Part shown: one piece after another, positions 21,466-33,911 of the stretch | How positions within the stretch are numbered: the first letter of the stretch is position 1 | Layout of the letters: each line of letters opens with the position of its first letter | DNA from: Pelodera strongyloides | Taxonomy: Eukaryota; Nematoda; Chromadorea; Rhabditida; Rhabditidae | Length of the DNA: 64,000 bases | Assembly (NCBI GenBank): GCA_036852015.1 | Contig: JAANDG010000220.1 | Coordinates: 122,001 to 186,000, forward strand | Reading direction: 5' to 3' | Translations under genes and position numbers: made by a program | Notes under the pieces: generated by a model | What the model saw: only the letters and a program-made list of their open reading frames with translations | Database searches by the model: none | What the model was told of the DNA's origin: nothing

Positions 21466-24400
21466 ATGTCACCATCATATACTCTAGCTCTAATATTATG
21501 CAATCTACTTCTACTAAAGGCTGCCTTCATAGGTAATGTGGTCTGATTTACGCATGGCAAATTGCAATCGTCAAGTTTTGATTACTTTTCTTGCACCTAT
21601 ATTCTATATTTCCTCGAATGGAGTACTCATACAACGGCTTGTGATTTCACTGTTTTACAACTAATGCGAAGTTTCTAAAAGTGCACATTACCTCGCACTT
21701 CGCTGCTCTATGCGTAAAGTCCTAGGTAGTGTAACTAGTGTTCTGAAGATCAATGAATAACTCTCACACGTCGTCTCGTTTTAGAAAAGCCTGGATGTGA
21801 TACGAGGTTGTGGTGTGCAGAATCGTGTAAGGTTGATTACGATTCAGAAGACTGTCCCAGGAACTGTGTGTGCCAACAGCCTAAACGGTATGTGTAGAGT
21901 GTACAGTGTACATTCTTTTTACTTTTTTGATTTTACTCTGACAAATAGAGACATTTGTGAAGTAAATGGGTTCATATGGATACACGAGTACAAGCATACT
22001 ACAATTATGAATTACTAGTTTTATAATAAGCAATGATGCACGCCGTTGCTTTCTTATTTTCGTATAACCATTCAGATGCCCCTTGGTGACCTGTCCAGCC
22101 AAAGAACCAATTTGTTCCGTTTATACACAACTCGATCGATGTCAGGTAGTGAATAAATGTTCACTCTTTTTTCACACATACTACACCAAACAACTAGTAA
22201 TTAGGCAGCATCTTATACACTATTTTTCCACTCACAAGGTCAAAACGCGGCCAATAGGTAACTTATGAAAAATCTGCCGATGCCACACGATAAGTAATAT
22301 ATACGATAACATTTAATAAGAAAGTTTATCACCTCAACACTTTTCGCAAGCGAGATAAGGTTTTTTTCGGTCATTGTCACAGGCTGCCAGAACCACAATT
22401 TGAACCATCGTTTAGTGTAGTGGATAGGGCTTCTGACTGCCAAAAGGAAGGTCACGGGTTCGAATCCACCCTGCGGACATTATTTTTGCATTTATAACTG
22501 TAATATTTTTGGCATTTTAAAACTTAAATTTTGGATGTAAAGAGCAATTGCTTCGCGTCTGTTCTAATTTAATAGTGTCCATAAGACCTTTACGCACTAT
22601 TTAAGATAAAAAAAAACGGGATTTCATTTTTCCAATTTTTCATGAAAACACTGATGGTACCCATAGCCCATAGGGGAAAATGTCAGTCGAAAATTAAAGT
22701 ATGAAACAACAATAAAAATGATTGTGAAACATAACTTCATAGTTTCAGGGTGTAGACGATTGAAAATCATGTATATTTTATTATATATGAGTGATGATGT
22801 TTCCGATTATATGTTTCTGATGAGCGTGAACTTGGAGTTCATGAGAGAAGACATCTGTGTGACCTTCCGCAGAACCTTCGTAGACTTCGATAGACTTTCT
22901 CTTCCTTGAGATGAACTGACACAGATCGACGCACAATCTACAATAAAATTTGAAACTAAAAGATAAACTACGAATTATGGACGGTCATCCGCCCATCCTG
23001 CCGCCGGCTCTCCTAGACTTTGACGAAGGTGATACAGTATTCAAGAGGCACGAGCGCATGATCTGCCTCGCCGTTGTTGTGCGTCGATCTGTGTCAGTTT
23101 GTGTCATCTCAAGGAAGAGAAAGTCTATCGAAGTCTACGAAGGTTCTGCGGAAGGTCACACAGATGTCTTCTCTCATGAACTCCAAGTTCACGCTCATCA
23201 GAAACATATAATCGGAAACATCATCACTCATATATAATAAAATATACATGATTTTCAATCGTCTACACCCTGAAACTATGAAGTTATGTTTCACAATCAT
23301 TTTTATTGTTGTTTCATACTTTAATTTTCGACTGACATTTTCCCCTATGGGTACCATCAGTGTTTCATGAAAAAAAAAATTGGAAAAATGAAATCCCGTT
23401 TTTTTTATCTTAAATAGTGCGTAAAGGTCTTATGGACACTATTAAAGTAGAACAGACGCGAAGCAATTGCTCTTTACATCCAAAATTTAAGTTTTAAAAT
23501 GCCAAAAATATTACAGTTATAAATGCAAAAATAATGTCCGCAGTGTGGATTCGAACCCGTGACCTTCCTTTTGGCAGTCAGAAGCCCTATCCACTGCACT
23601 AAACGATGGTTCAAATTGTGGTTCGGGCAGCGGGTGATAATGACAGAAAAAAAACTTATCTCGCTTGCGAAAAGTGTTGAGGTGATAAACTTTCTTATTA
23701 AATGTTATCGTATATATTACTTATCGTGTGGCATCGGCAGATTTTTCATAAGTTACCTATTGGCCGCGTTTTGACCTTGTCAGGTGGGAGACTTCGTTTC
23801 CGTTTAGCAAAATAAGATAAATAATGCCTAATTCGCATGTCACTCCTTAATTACAAGCTTCAGACTGAACCTAATACAGACAAGCCCTGATAAGTTAGTT
23901 TAGTTCACTAAGCTCCCACGGAGACAGGCTGCCAGCGAGACAGACTTATTTTCTATATCTTTGAGACTTGTGCTTGCCGTCTTCCCTATGTGGTGGTTGG
24001 CGATGAAAACACTACAAAAGAATTCGGATTTGTATTCGTCGATAAAGAGGAAATGAACAAAGTGAGACGAAGCATGGAGACCGACAAATGTTTGTTTATG
24101 TTTCTAATCAGTTCTTTCTCCAGAATTTAACCCAGTGGCCGTATGCACGAACTGCGGGAGCCTCCCCGGTTGGGCCAATTTGTCTCTGTGTGTCTCTGAT
24201 TCGTGTGGCCCCTCTCCTTCTCTCACTGTCTCAACTCCCACTGGGAGGCTGGGAGCCTCCCGGCGCGTTCGCGCATAAGGCCACATGTCAGCTAAAATTA
24301 CCGCCTACCGCCTCTCTGACTTATTTAGTGCTGGATGGTCGACATATAATGGGTGGATCGATGTGTACACTGGATGCCATCGATAAAGTGGATAAATGCC

Positions 24401-27400
24401 TGCAGGAAACTATTATCTATAAGGAATCGCTCTCTGGGAATGTAAGTGATCCACAAGAAAAATGGCAGCACTCGTGGCACCGCCCATCGTTCAATCTACC
24501 GTAGACTCCGTAGATGGCCGAATAATTGCCGAGAGCCATTGGTTCTTTATCGAACCTTCCGTAACCAATTACATTCAGTCACAAGACTAAATAAGTTGTT
24601 TGCAGCTAACGGACAAGCAACTTCTCTACTCACAGAATCCAATAGTGAAGTTTGACAAAAGAGATCTGCGGCATTTATGCAAATTGTACAATGAGGCCAA
24701 AGTTTGCATGACATCCGATGTCTTTCAGGTGCTTATCCTTTCCTTTTATTTATCCATACACATTTAGAATTACCAGTTTCAAGCACGGAAGGAGGGAACC
24801 GGTTATTTGTGTTTCCAGGACTGCCGTAAGATCCATAGTCAGTTAGCAACACTGGATTCAATATTGGGATATTCATGTGGACAACATTTCGAACAATTTA
24901 TCTTGCATTTAACGTGCATCCAAAATGCACATCGGAAGAGTCTCAGGTATGTTCTGTTACCATAAGAGATGTCTTATCCTACTCTTGTGCAGGATCAGAT
25001 TGTTTTACCGGTGAGTCATTTGAAATACTCTGTATGAATGCCTGTTCCAGACTTGCTCTATGCGAAGACAACACGAATCGAGCGTTGAATCTTATCAAGG
25101 GAAGTGCAGTACGGGATATTGAGGAAAAGGAGGTATGCAATTTTTTTTAGATACTACAAATCACACAGTTGGCTAATTTTCAATTGTGAATTCTCGTTCA
25201 GCAACTACAATGTGATTCCATTCAATGGCAGCTCGTATGCGAAGCGGCAACAATCCAACGGGAGTGTTCTTCCGCCGCAGCACAACTCAATCGAGAAGCA
25301 TTGCTATGGGCACATCACTACACAAATCCACGTGGGTTTCTTTCATAACAGATCCATGTAAGAAAAGAAATGCGTAAATGTGGTCAGAAAAAGATTATAT
25401 TGAACTCTGCAGAGCGGTGTGAATTGTTGATTATAATTGTCGGTACTTTTTAATCTGGTTTTAATTTTCAATTGTTCCATATTCAGAATGTGCTCAGCAA
25501 TTCAAACGAAATGCGACGAAAACCGAGGCGTTCAAATCGTGTTCCCTACAAATGAGAAGGGATCTTGACGTAGCGTTTCGGTTTGTGATTCATTTTGGTT
25601 TTGTGCCTAACATTTTTACAGCCTTCGATGAAACAAGGCGGATCCAGAATAAATATCGCATATATACATACTGTTTGGGTGCTCAAGCCATGTTTGAAAT
25701 TTATAGCGCTTTCACCTAAAGACACCCAAATATTTGAATGAATGCATCGCCAAAAAGACTCTGTAAATAATGTAGTTGGAGTTGCAATAAATTGGTTGTA
25801 TAAAAATGGCCCCCAACTCTCATATTTCGTACTTTTAGATCACTGTACAAAAATCTGACACAAAGAGCGGAGAGCAAGAAGAACTTTGCTTATCCATATG
25901 CATATCTTTTCGGATTGTAAGTTATCAGTAAATCACACGATATATTTCAAATACTAGCCAACCCCTATAAGACTAAAAAAACTGACGGGCGCTCTTTTTC
26001 CTTCTGAAACAATTGATTGGGTCACCTAATTTATCTAAACTTTTTGGAATTAGCTTTGCAAAAACCTTTCTTCAAAACAAAAAACTAGGGATCTCAACCA
26101 TTATGTTTATAGTGAAGAACTTCTCGAAATGTGCGGCGAGTACCGCAACGCACACAACAAAACCGAGATTACGACGAGAAGGAGTTGTTTTCACATACAT
26201 AATGGATACAGTAGGGTAAAATTATTCTATCTAATTTGTTCTCGAAAGAAGGATGAAGTGTACTCATAGAAAAATGGGCGGGAAATTATTAGTCTCTTGG
26301 CCGGAGCTAATGTATACCTTGGGCTTTACTTGCTTGTGGATTTTATGAGAATAACTAAATAAAGTAATTTCCAGGCGCATTTTATGTTGGAATATCCATG
26401 TAGCCGAGTTCGACAGGCTTCATTTATGAGGTTTCTGGCTAAGTTTTTTTGTTTAATAAAACTAAATTCTACTTTTAATAAAATAAAAATAGATTACAAT
26501 TAATCATTTTTCCAGGTCATTCTCGTGCCTCCAGTCCGCACACAACGATGATCATGTGAAGAAATGTGAAGAGGAAGCAACACGGTTTGAATATTTATTT
26601 TCTTTATTCATCTAAGAAAACTCACCAGTTCGGTGTTCTCGTGGCTCACGTTTTCAGGTTTTCTTCAAATATTCCTCCTTATTCAAGCATAATGGGGTTT
26701 GCAAGTATGCCGAAAAATCTGTCTTCGAAAAATGAGTCTTGGAACGATTTTATAATTACTCATGTTATATATCCATTCTTAGTTCCAAAATACGGTACTT
26801 CGTGTATATACTTGCAAGGAATTGTTGCATACTTGCAAACCCCATAAATAAGCAAATGGAAGAAGGCAGTTGTAAATTTGCGAGAATTTAATGATATTCC
26901 ATTTCTGCATGGGCCTATAAATTTTGAATTTCTACATTATTCCAGACACCTTGAGGATCCATCAAACGATCCTTGTGAGACTTTTGAACTCTTGGTGGAT
27001 TGTTTGTATGAGCCCATTGTTCAGGTATGACTGTTTTACTGTAGTTTTTTTTTTTAATTTACGATCCAAATGTAATAGTTATGTAGTTTTTTCGCAAGCC
27101 ACGTGCCACACCGTTTTCAACGTCAAACAGATTTGCCCCAATGAAATTGATCAACTAAACTTAATTGCTTCAGAAGTGCGGTATCGAAGGGTGGGACGTG
27201 GAGTTCCATTACATTTCTTATATGGTCACAAATATCGTTCCGCAGTGTGTTATACAAAGGATTGACAGAACTGTAGGAACCATTTCTACCCAAGAAGAAT
27301 ATTCGACTACAGTATCCTCTCCCATCGGGGAACCTGAAGCCAGATTGGTTTCTAAGACAATACAAAGCAATGTCATTGGTAATCCGACAATTGTTGAAAA

Positions 27401-27437
27401 TACTGTGGAATCCATAAACGACACAATTACTACATAA
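21466..27437 (+). CDS. Large secreted cysteine-rich protein (DUF19-like modules)
   Basis: Sixteen exons give 583 residues with every phase matching: 21466-21532, 21785-21887, 22076-22145, 23936-24089, 24329-24441, 24636-24728, 24819-24946, 24993-25010, 25051-25132, 25202-25331, 25487-25580, 26089-26215, 26375-26442, 26516-26584, 26853-27024 and 27174-27437. It starts with a signal peptide (MSPSYTLALILCNLLLLKAA), then a short Cys-dense segment (CAESC, CPRNCVCQQ), then several helical modules with spaced cysteines (HLCKLYNEAKVCMTS, GYSCGQHFEQF, CEAATIQRECSSAA, CEEEATRKWKK, CETFELLVDCLYEP). The pattern recalls nematode-expanded DUF19/T20D4.11-like secreted proteins; this is resemblance only. AATAAA overlaps the stop codon. 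Exon 8 is only 18 bases. Intron 3 holds a 1.55-kb foldback element. Confidence 0.75.
22234..23780. mobile_element. 1.55-kb foldback element with 700-bp arms and tRNA-like inserts
   Basis: Bases 22234-22939 are the near reverse complement of 23080-23780, with a unique 140-base centre. Ends read ACAAGGTCAAAACGCGGCC. Each arm carries a tRNA-like block (A-box-like TAGTGTAGTGG, B box GGTTCGAATCC). A 95-codon frame (22950-23237) runs from the centre into the right arm but has no recognisable domain. The arms differ at scattered positions and by small indels. It sits in intron 3 of the Cys-rich gene, which must splice around it. Confidence 0.85.
22406..22480 (+). pseudogene. tRNA-like block in the left foldback arm
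   Basis: Pol III box A-like TAGTGTAGTGGATAG and box B GGTTCGAATCC are 30 bases apart. Acceptor and T stems do not pair, so it is a tRNA-derived (SINE-like) remnant. The mirror copy is at about 23538-23612 on the minus strand, where a single base difference changes TAGTGTAG to TAGTGCAG. Confidence 0.5.
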
Positions 27438-28581
27438 TAAAACGCATTGAAACAGATAGTGTATGTCCTTCCAAAAATATTTATTTCCTTAGTTTAGTCA
27501 CGTTTGTTTGTCCAACATGATATAGTACGGCATCAGTCGGAAAATGAATTACTCGACAAAAATGTGTTACTTATGTATGTGCTATTTTTTTTACTCGGCA
27601 AAACTGTATGTTGCTTTTCTCATGAATTTTATGCGTACGTAATAAATGTTTATCATCAATTATCATGCCTACACAATAAAGTCGTATTCAACTCACTCTT
27701 TTATGCCAATTTTCTTTCAAATTTAACTAATAACAACGAATTCTTATTTAGCATGCTACACATTTCTTTCGTACATCGTGCAATTTTTAGAGCGAAAGTT
27801 GTACATTATCGATTTCCATGGTTTTCTTTTTTTTTCTTTTTTTTTCATATACCGGCCTGTTTTTTGGAACACATCGAGTGCACCTGCATTCATATGCAGC
27901 TTATGCAAATGACATAAATTAGAATAAAAATCGAGATAATTCGAGTAACTTAACATAAAAGAATTCAGTTGTCCACGATGCGTTTCAAAAACCGGACATT
28001 TCGCTCTAACTTTATTTGCATCGCGCTACCTTACATTACTTCACCGCCTGTTGATTCCTTCATAGAAATAGGGTTTATCTTGGTGCTAAAGTTTTTACCC
28101 ATTATCATTATGCACTCATTATTATTTTGTACTTAAATATTGTATGGCTGAATGAGAAGTGAATCTTTTGTACCACGTTTCGTGTTGACACAGCCTTCGA
28201 GTATATACAATCGGGGATAGAGCGGATATTGAATCAATTGACGCAGCTCTTGTATGTACCATCTGTAAGTTTTTCTAGTTTTTTTTTATTCTTTGCTCTT
28301 TTTTTGATCGTGGATGCAAATTTTCTAGCTTGGTTTAACTTTGGATTAAGTTTATTTGAAATACACTCTTTCTGGATATGGACGGAGAAATACACAAATT
28401 AAAGGCGAGAAAGCTGTCCGTTAGCTCAAAATCTAAAACAAAGCATCTTTAGCCTCGCGCTTCTGACAGTGAGAATGTTTCTAGACCGAGGAAAGATGGG
28501 CGTGCACGCGACAACGCTATGGCGTGCCATTTTTTCTCACACTTCAACTTATACAATGATTTATAATCAACTTTCAGCACA
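27438..28581. other. Intergenic region between the Cys-rich and FkbM-like genes
   Basis: A+T-rich. It holds the downstream region of the Cys-rich gene, a worn MITE at 27848-28009 and the 5' flank of the next gene, where CAACTTTCAG ends six bases before its ATG. Nothing else was recognised. Confidence 0.5.
27848..28009. mobile_element. Degenerate TTAA-type hairpin MITE
   Basis: Starts ATACCGGCCTG, ends AACCGGACATTTCGCTCTAA, with the family's CATTCATATGCAGCTTATG and AGTTGTCCACGATGCG modules inside. The outer bases are worn. Confidence 0.65.
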
Positions 28582-31524
28582 ATGCGTTCAACACGAAATT
28601 CGCACAGTTCAATTGTGATCTTCTTCATTGCGATCATAATTGTTATTGTAGTTCACAGAAGGAGGATAAGGTTTTCATTTTTTTTTGCGTTTGAGAATTT
28701 TCATGTATAATACCGTAAAAAAATCCTGACACTAGCACACTGGAAATCAAGATCAACATGAAACTCTGTTACGTTTTCGTTACAGTTCGCCTCCCGTGTT
28801 CAAGACTCCGGAGTTTCTGCTCGACTCACTTTCGTGTATGAAAACACAATTTGAACCGAAGACCGATCGAGATGTGAGCCAAACATTTTTACATTAGAAT
28901 ATTCATTTTATTGTTTTTTTTTATTGTCAAAATCTACCATGGATCTATATTTTATTATGCCCGGCGATTTTTGGAATGTTTGAATTTACAGGTCCAATGG
29001 ATGTCTTTGTGAATAAATATGGTAATTGACACAAAATGTGTAGTACAAAATGTACATGAAAATGTGCAAAATGTAGTACAAGCGTACAAAATGTGTCAAG
29101 CGAAATACTGGCCGGTTTTTGAAACACATTGAGTACACTTGCATTCTTGTGCGGCTTATGCAAATTAACATAAAGAAAAAAGAATAAAAAAATCGAACTA
29201 AATTCGGGGAACTTATTGTTAGCATAAATACGTGAGAATTCAGTTGTCCACGATGCGTTTCAAAAACCAGTCGGTATTTCGCTTTAAACTCGGAATGTCT
29301 AGATTTGGGAGGACTTCTCAAAAGTGGTGATGAATTGTACAGTAATCGATCAGCTCCGAACTGTTATGTATCAAAACAGAGATGACACGAAATTCTTCGC
29401 CCTGCCTGCGAGATATGCACAGAATCCCTTTATTGTAGGTTTTATAAAAAATATTTATAAAGCATATTTATATTTAACGTATTACTTCGTTTCAACCTCA
29501 GTGTTTAGTCACATATTAGGTTCCTAACTGTAAGATAACTGAGTGAAAGAAACTTTCATATTTTTTTCATAGAGTAAGAGTTCTCTAGTACACCCTAAAA
29601 TGGTTTTATTCAAACCAGCGCCAGCCACAAAGACTGACAAAGACTATGGATTCGACTAGTACGTTTCTTAAAAAATAACACGAAACGAATGTTCCAGAAC
29701 GATTGTCAAGTGGTTGTACTCGACAATGGAATGGATGTGAGTTCGGAAGTTGCGCTACAGGTGAATGAAAGCTTTATTTTAGTTATTATTCAACGTCAAT
29801 TGATGTTTTAGTTTTCAGTAGTACATCTATTACGTGTCACATCGGCTGTCGGTAACTCATAATCAGCTTACAATTAGTTTAGTTTAGTGGACCGGTAATC
29901 TGAAGAGGCTAAGTTCGGTTCTCATTTGCACAATAGAACTGTTGTTTTTTTCGAATCAGCTAGCGGGCCGTTCTATGTTGTGTGTTTTAGACATATGTAG
30001 AGGTTGTGAATAATGAATAATACACAATATAGCCATATACTCTTTATCTCATGGACGGCGGTCAAGAGCGTGTGATCTTGGACAACGTACACACACAACT
30101 GATGTTAGTAGTAGCTTGTGTTAGTGTAAACAACATAAGCAAGAGAAGTGCAATATATCTAAAATGTAGAGTACGACTACCTTCAAAAATATCACAAATA
30201 CCTAAATACAAACTCATTAATCACTTGCTAGCTGCTCCTCACTTACATTTTCAATTCCAGCAAAACTTCCCTCTGTGTACAATCGTTCGCGCTGGACCTT
30301 TGGAGGATAATAATGGGGTATTCTGTTTTTATAATCACAGAGCATTGTCATTCACCAGTTGACCCCAGAAAATAGCATTTTAATGTGAGAAACGGAGAGA
30401 AAAAAGACGGGGAATTCCCCATGGGGGATTTAGTGGTCAATATGGCCTCAGAGTGTTACTGAAAACATTTTCCTTCTCTTTGCAGATTGGAACGCACATT
30501 CAACAAATGGTGGGCGGCACAAACGGAACAATTCAAGTCGATATCCCGGATGGATGTGAATAATGTTTTTATTGATTATCAAAATCAATCAATAAAATCA
30601 TTTAGATCTACTGCAGTAATTAAACCTCCTCATTCCAGCTGGTTCATATCACAAGACCAACATCTCGGCCATTGATATTGCGACGTTCTTTAGCAAAAAT
30701 GTGAAGCGGTTGGTATTTTTCCAACTAACTTTTTATTGTAAAATCCCCCTCCCTCTCCCCCTACCTCCTATCTATCTCTCTCCCTTTCAAGGAGAGACTT
30801 CGACCAACGTATGTAAAAGTCAGGTAAATATCATCGACGCTGTAGTTCTTTTACAGTGGCGTTGTCGACGTCCTGTGGATCGACACTGAGTACTCTGAGT
30901 ACGATATTTTGCCATTTTTGCTGAAAAGCGGGCAACTTCATCAACTAGGATACTCAATTTGTCAGGTATGGATAAATTCTTGCAAAATAGGTTCTCGTTT
31001 TGAAAAATATCCCAACAACCAATCCTTTCAATTTCGATAAAGCATGAATGCCAGGTTGGTGTGTATCGCTCGTGGACCTATTTTTTCCCATGAAAGTTGG
31101 TGCTTATTTTTAGATCAACGTCGAAATCCATTCCCATTTGAACAAGGACGAATATATTGGGAAATATGCGAAATTTGTGCGAGAAATGATGTCAGAAGGC
31201 CGGTTTTTGCCCCTTCACTCACTACAAAGCGTCAATTTGAGGTGGGCAATAAAAGAGATAATTCGATTATGTTATTTCAATAACGAGTTCCGAATAATAC
31301 TTCGACGGATTAACCGGGGTTAGTCGAAATAATACACGGTGTGAGGAAGAAGAAAAATAGACATGGGCCGAAGCGAGACCTTACATTATTAATATTTTTA
31401 AGGACTTCAAATTAAATTTTACATTTCCTTTTGCAGAACTTTTCTCGTCAACTTCGGTGATCCGGACTGCTTCGACCGATTTTTCGAAACTTTTGAAGTT
31501 CCGGGAAGTGAATTCGACGAATAA
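28582..31524 (+). CDS. FkbM-family methyltransferase-like type II membrane protein
   Basis: Eleven exons: 28582-28670, 28786-28873, 29303-29434, 29573-29658, 29698-29760, 30261-30317, 30486-30555, 30639-30708, 30857-30965, 31114-31241 and 31437-31524. An amino-terminal membrane anchor (SSIVIFFIAIIIVIVV) leads to a lumenal or extracellular part with the nematode FkbM-like order: CQVVVLDNGMDVSSEV, KTNISAIDIATFF, VLWIDTEYSEYDILPFLL, SICQINVEIH and LVNFGDPDCF before the stop. FkbM proteins are SAM-dependent methyltransferases; the acceptor here is unknown. All junctions keep phase except exon 4 to exon 5, where the only GT-AG pair leaves two bases (TA) before a codon-phase-0 exon and would create a stop. 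This may be a one-base lesion, an assembly error or unusual splicing. Confidence 0.75.
29097..29287. mobile_element. TTAA hairpin MITE beside an FkbM-gene splice acceptor
   Basis: Starts CAAGCGAAATACTGGCCGG and ends AGTCGGTATTTCGCTTTAA, with family modules inside. Its right end lies 15 bases before exon 3, so it has replaced most of the natural upstream acceptor context. Confidence 0.75.
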
Positions 31525-31835
31525 TGATATATTACTATGATTTTGACGTTAGAGTTATTCTAGTTATTTAACGTGGCAGCTATCACATCTTACTGTTGCC
31601 TTTGTGTAGTGCTTATGAGAATTTTGGCTTGCTTGCAAGCTTATTAGATACGGTTTATCATCTGAAATGAAAGATTGAATTGAATCAATGTTGTAGAATT
31701 AAATCCTTGTATAACTTATCTATTTCCTAGAATTAGTGACACTTAATTTAGTATGGTCTGGAGCAGAAATGCGGCCCAATTGTTGCTTTTCTGTGTCAAC
31801 ATAACATACGAGCCTATCAGTTTATATTGAGCAAA

Positions 31836-33911
31836 ATGATGCGAACCATTCACTGTTTCTTATTATTGATTAATTTGATTAACTGTGAATTTAATCCATG
31901 CAATTTGGATTCCGAAGCATGTGTTCCTTTGATCGATTTTCAAGTAGGTTACTATTTTGATAAATAATACAATACGGCACAGTTCAAATACGCTGATGGA
32001 GTATTTATGTTAAGTTTTCGCGCACTTTCGCATGCGAAAGTATCATCCATGTTATTGCAGTTTCTATAGTGGGAAACTACTCGAATTTTACATACAGTAA
32101 GAAATTTACATACACCTGCGGCGTGTTTTGCATACACGTTCAGCTATGATGTGGTGAGTTCAGGAGGCCGTTTTCACCAACATTTACTTCTGTCATAAAT
32201 TTTTGACCATCAAAACGGTATTTAGGTTAAGTAAATTTATGACTGAAGTACGCTGCCACACGCTTTTTGATGGATTTCACCAACATTTACTTTTTTTGAA
32301 GGAAAACGTTGGATAACAGTTAGATTACGTTTTAAAACGAATATGATACACATCTAAGTGATTACTAGAAGTTGTTTACCATGTAAACAAGAAATATATA
32401 AAAGCGTGTAATCACTTTATAAATTGTGAAATGTGATCCAAAAACTGAAATCATGTCAATTAATGTTTACAAAACATATTTACCATAAAAACCATACAAT
32501 AATTAAACAAATTAAGTTAATTAGTCTTCATAAAGGAGAAAAAACTGAAGTACAGGCTTACTTTCACCTTTTTGGTGGAAGTACGCCTCCCGTGTTAAAA
32601 GCGTACTTCTGTCAAAACCTAAGTACCTTTTTGACAGAAGTAAATGTTGGTGAAACCAGAAGTACCGCGCGCTTTTGACTGAAGTACCCTTTTTGACAGA
32701 AGTAAATGTTGGTGAAAACGGCCTCAGATATGATATGGTTTCTGCGTTACTGGCCCTAGAGATCTACAATTATGTTCAACGGAATATCAATTTGATATGA
32801 TTTCGGTCGTCTACAAACATCAGTTGATGTTGATCATGTAGCATATAAAAGCCGTGGTATTGGGTATTGGTGCACTCGGTGGGACTGAACCTATCATACA
32901 TGAATGCTAAAGTCTAAAGTACAAAAAATGTTCGTAAACGACATGTGTGTTTCGTTTGCAGGTGAATTGCACGTGTATTCTGGTAACTTCCGAAGACGAC
33001 GTCGTCAACGCCACAGATGATATTTTACTATTTTTCCAAGGCTGGGAAATACCGATGAAATTATTCGAGCAAAAACCGATGCACACGGTTTTCAAGAGGC
33101 TTTTAGGTAGTAAATTGATTGAAAACTGAGATATTAACAAAAAATACATATTCTACACTCCAAGAGAAAGAGCTTATTTCATTATTGAAGGGTGTACAAT
33201 GATATTGAAGAGTGCACAATACAGCAAGTTAAGTTGTTCAGGGCCCATGGGCCAGAGGGCAAGCTGATCAGATAAATTACTGCTGGAATTCAGGAATACA
33301 CTAATTCAGACGAAATATTTTACTCTGTTCTAGTTTTAATTCGCAAGTTTAGGTTATTTTTGGGTCTAATGTCTACGAACGCTGTAACTATGAGACAGTT
33401 GCATAATAGTTTTTTTTCTAATTTTAGATTCCCGCATCCTGAAACTCTCTGATTTCGATCCAAATTTGGAGTTGCCTCCAACTGTTTATCAGGATCTGCA
33501 AATGGAGAAAGAGACACATTTATTCCTTGTTCGGAATGAAGCATTTCAACGAGTTATTAGGGAAATTGTCGAACAGAATGTGAGTCTCTTGTGAAATGAC
33601 TGCTTTCTAATGAGTGGTCGTCAATGGCTCAATTTTTATTTTATTTTCGTCTATTTTACTGAAAGGGTGTTGTGTCTTGCTTGTCGCCTTGTCGCATTAT
33701 CTCTCTATTATTGTTTGTTTATTGGAGGGAGAAGGGGAATCACACTTATTCGTATCTCTAGTCTGGATAGCTAGATTTCCACAGTTTATTAATTGTTTTA
33801 GTGTTTAGATAAGTCGGACCAGCGATGTCCGCACCAATATCGACCAGTGGTGCCAGGAAGGAGAGTGCTCACTTTATGTTTCCCAGCAATCCAGAAATAC
33901 AAGCAACTATG
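31836..33911 (+). CDS. Secreted protein of unknown function, 5' part; interrupted by Helitrons
   Basis: Four exons in phase (31836-31943, 32962-33106, 33428-33579, 33809-33911) encode a signal peptide (MMRTIHCFLLLINLIN), a short Cys segment (CNLDSEACVP), NCTCILVTSEDDVVNATDD with two N-glycosylation sequons, and a mixed region (WCQEGECSLY). The exon-4 donor is followed after 85 bases by the first of three Helitrons, and no continuation was found up to 46973. Intron 1 contains another transposon (32164-32725). I do not recognise the family. It may be a gene with a very long intron or one beheaded by the insertion. Confidence 0.5.
32164..32725. mobile_element. Foldback DNA element with about 32-bp inverted repeats
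   Basis: Ends GAGGCCGTTTTCACCAACAT and its complement. The phrase TTCACCAACATTTACTT recurs inside in both orientations (about 32277, 32636 and 32698), suggesting a nested or rearranged element. No coding frame. It lies in intron 1 of the secreted-protein gene. Confidence 0.7.

Noticed and set aside
25622..25720. Extra exon or early end of the Cys-rich gene after 25580
   Set aside because: Joining here gives a stop within three codons, whereas the exon at 26089 restores phase and all later junctions fit.
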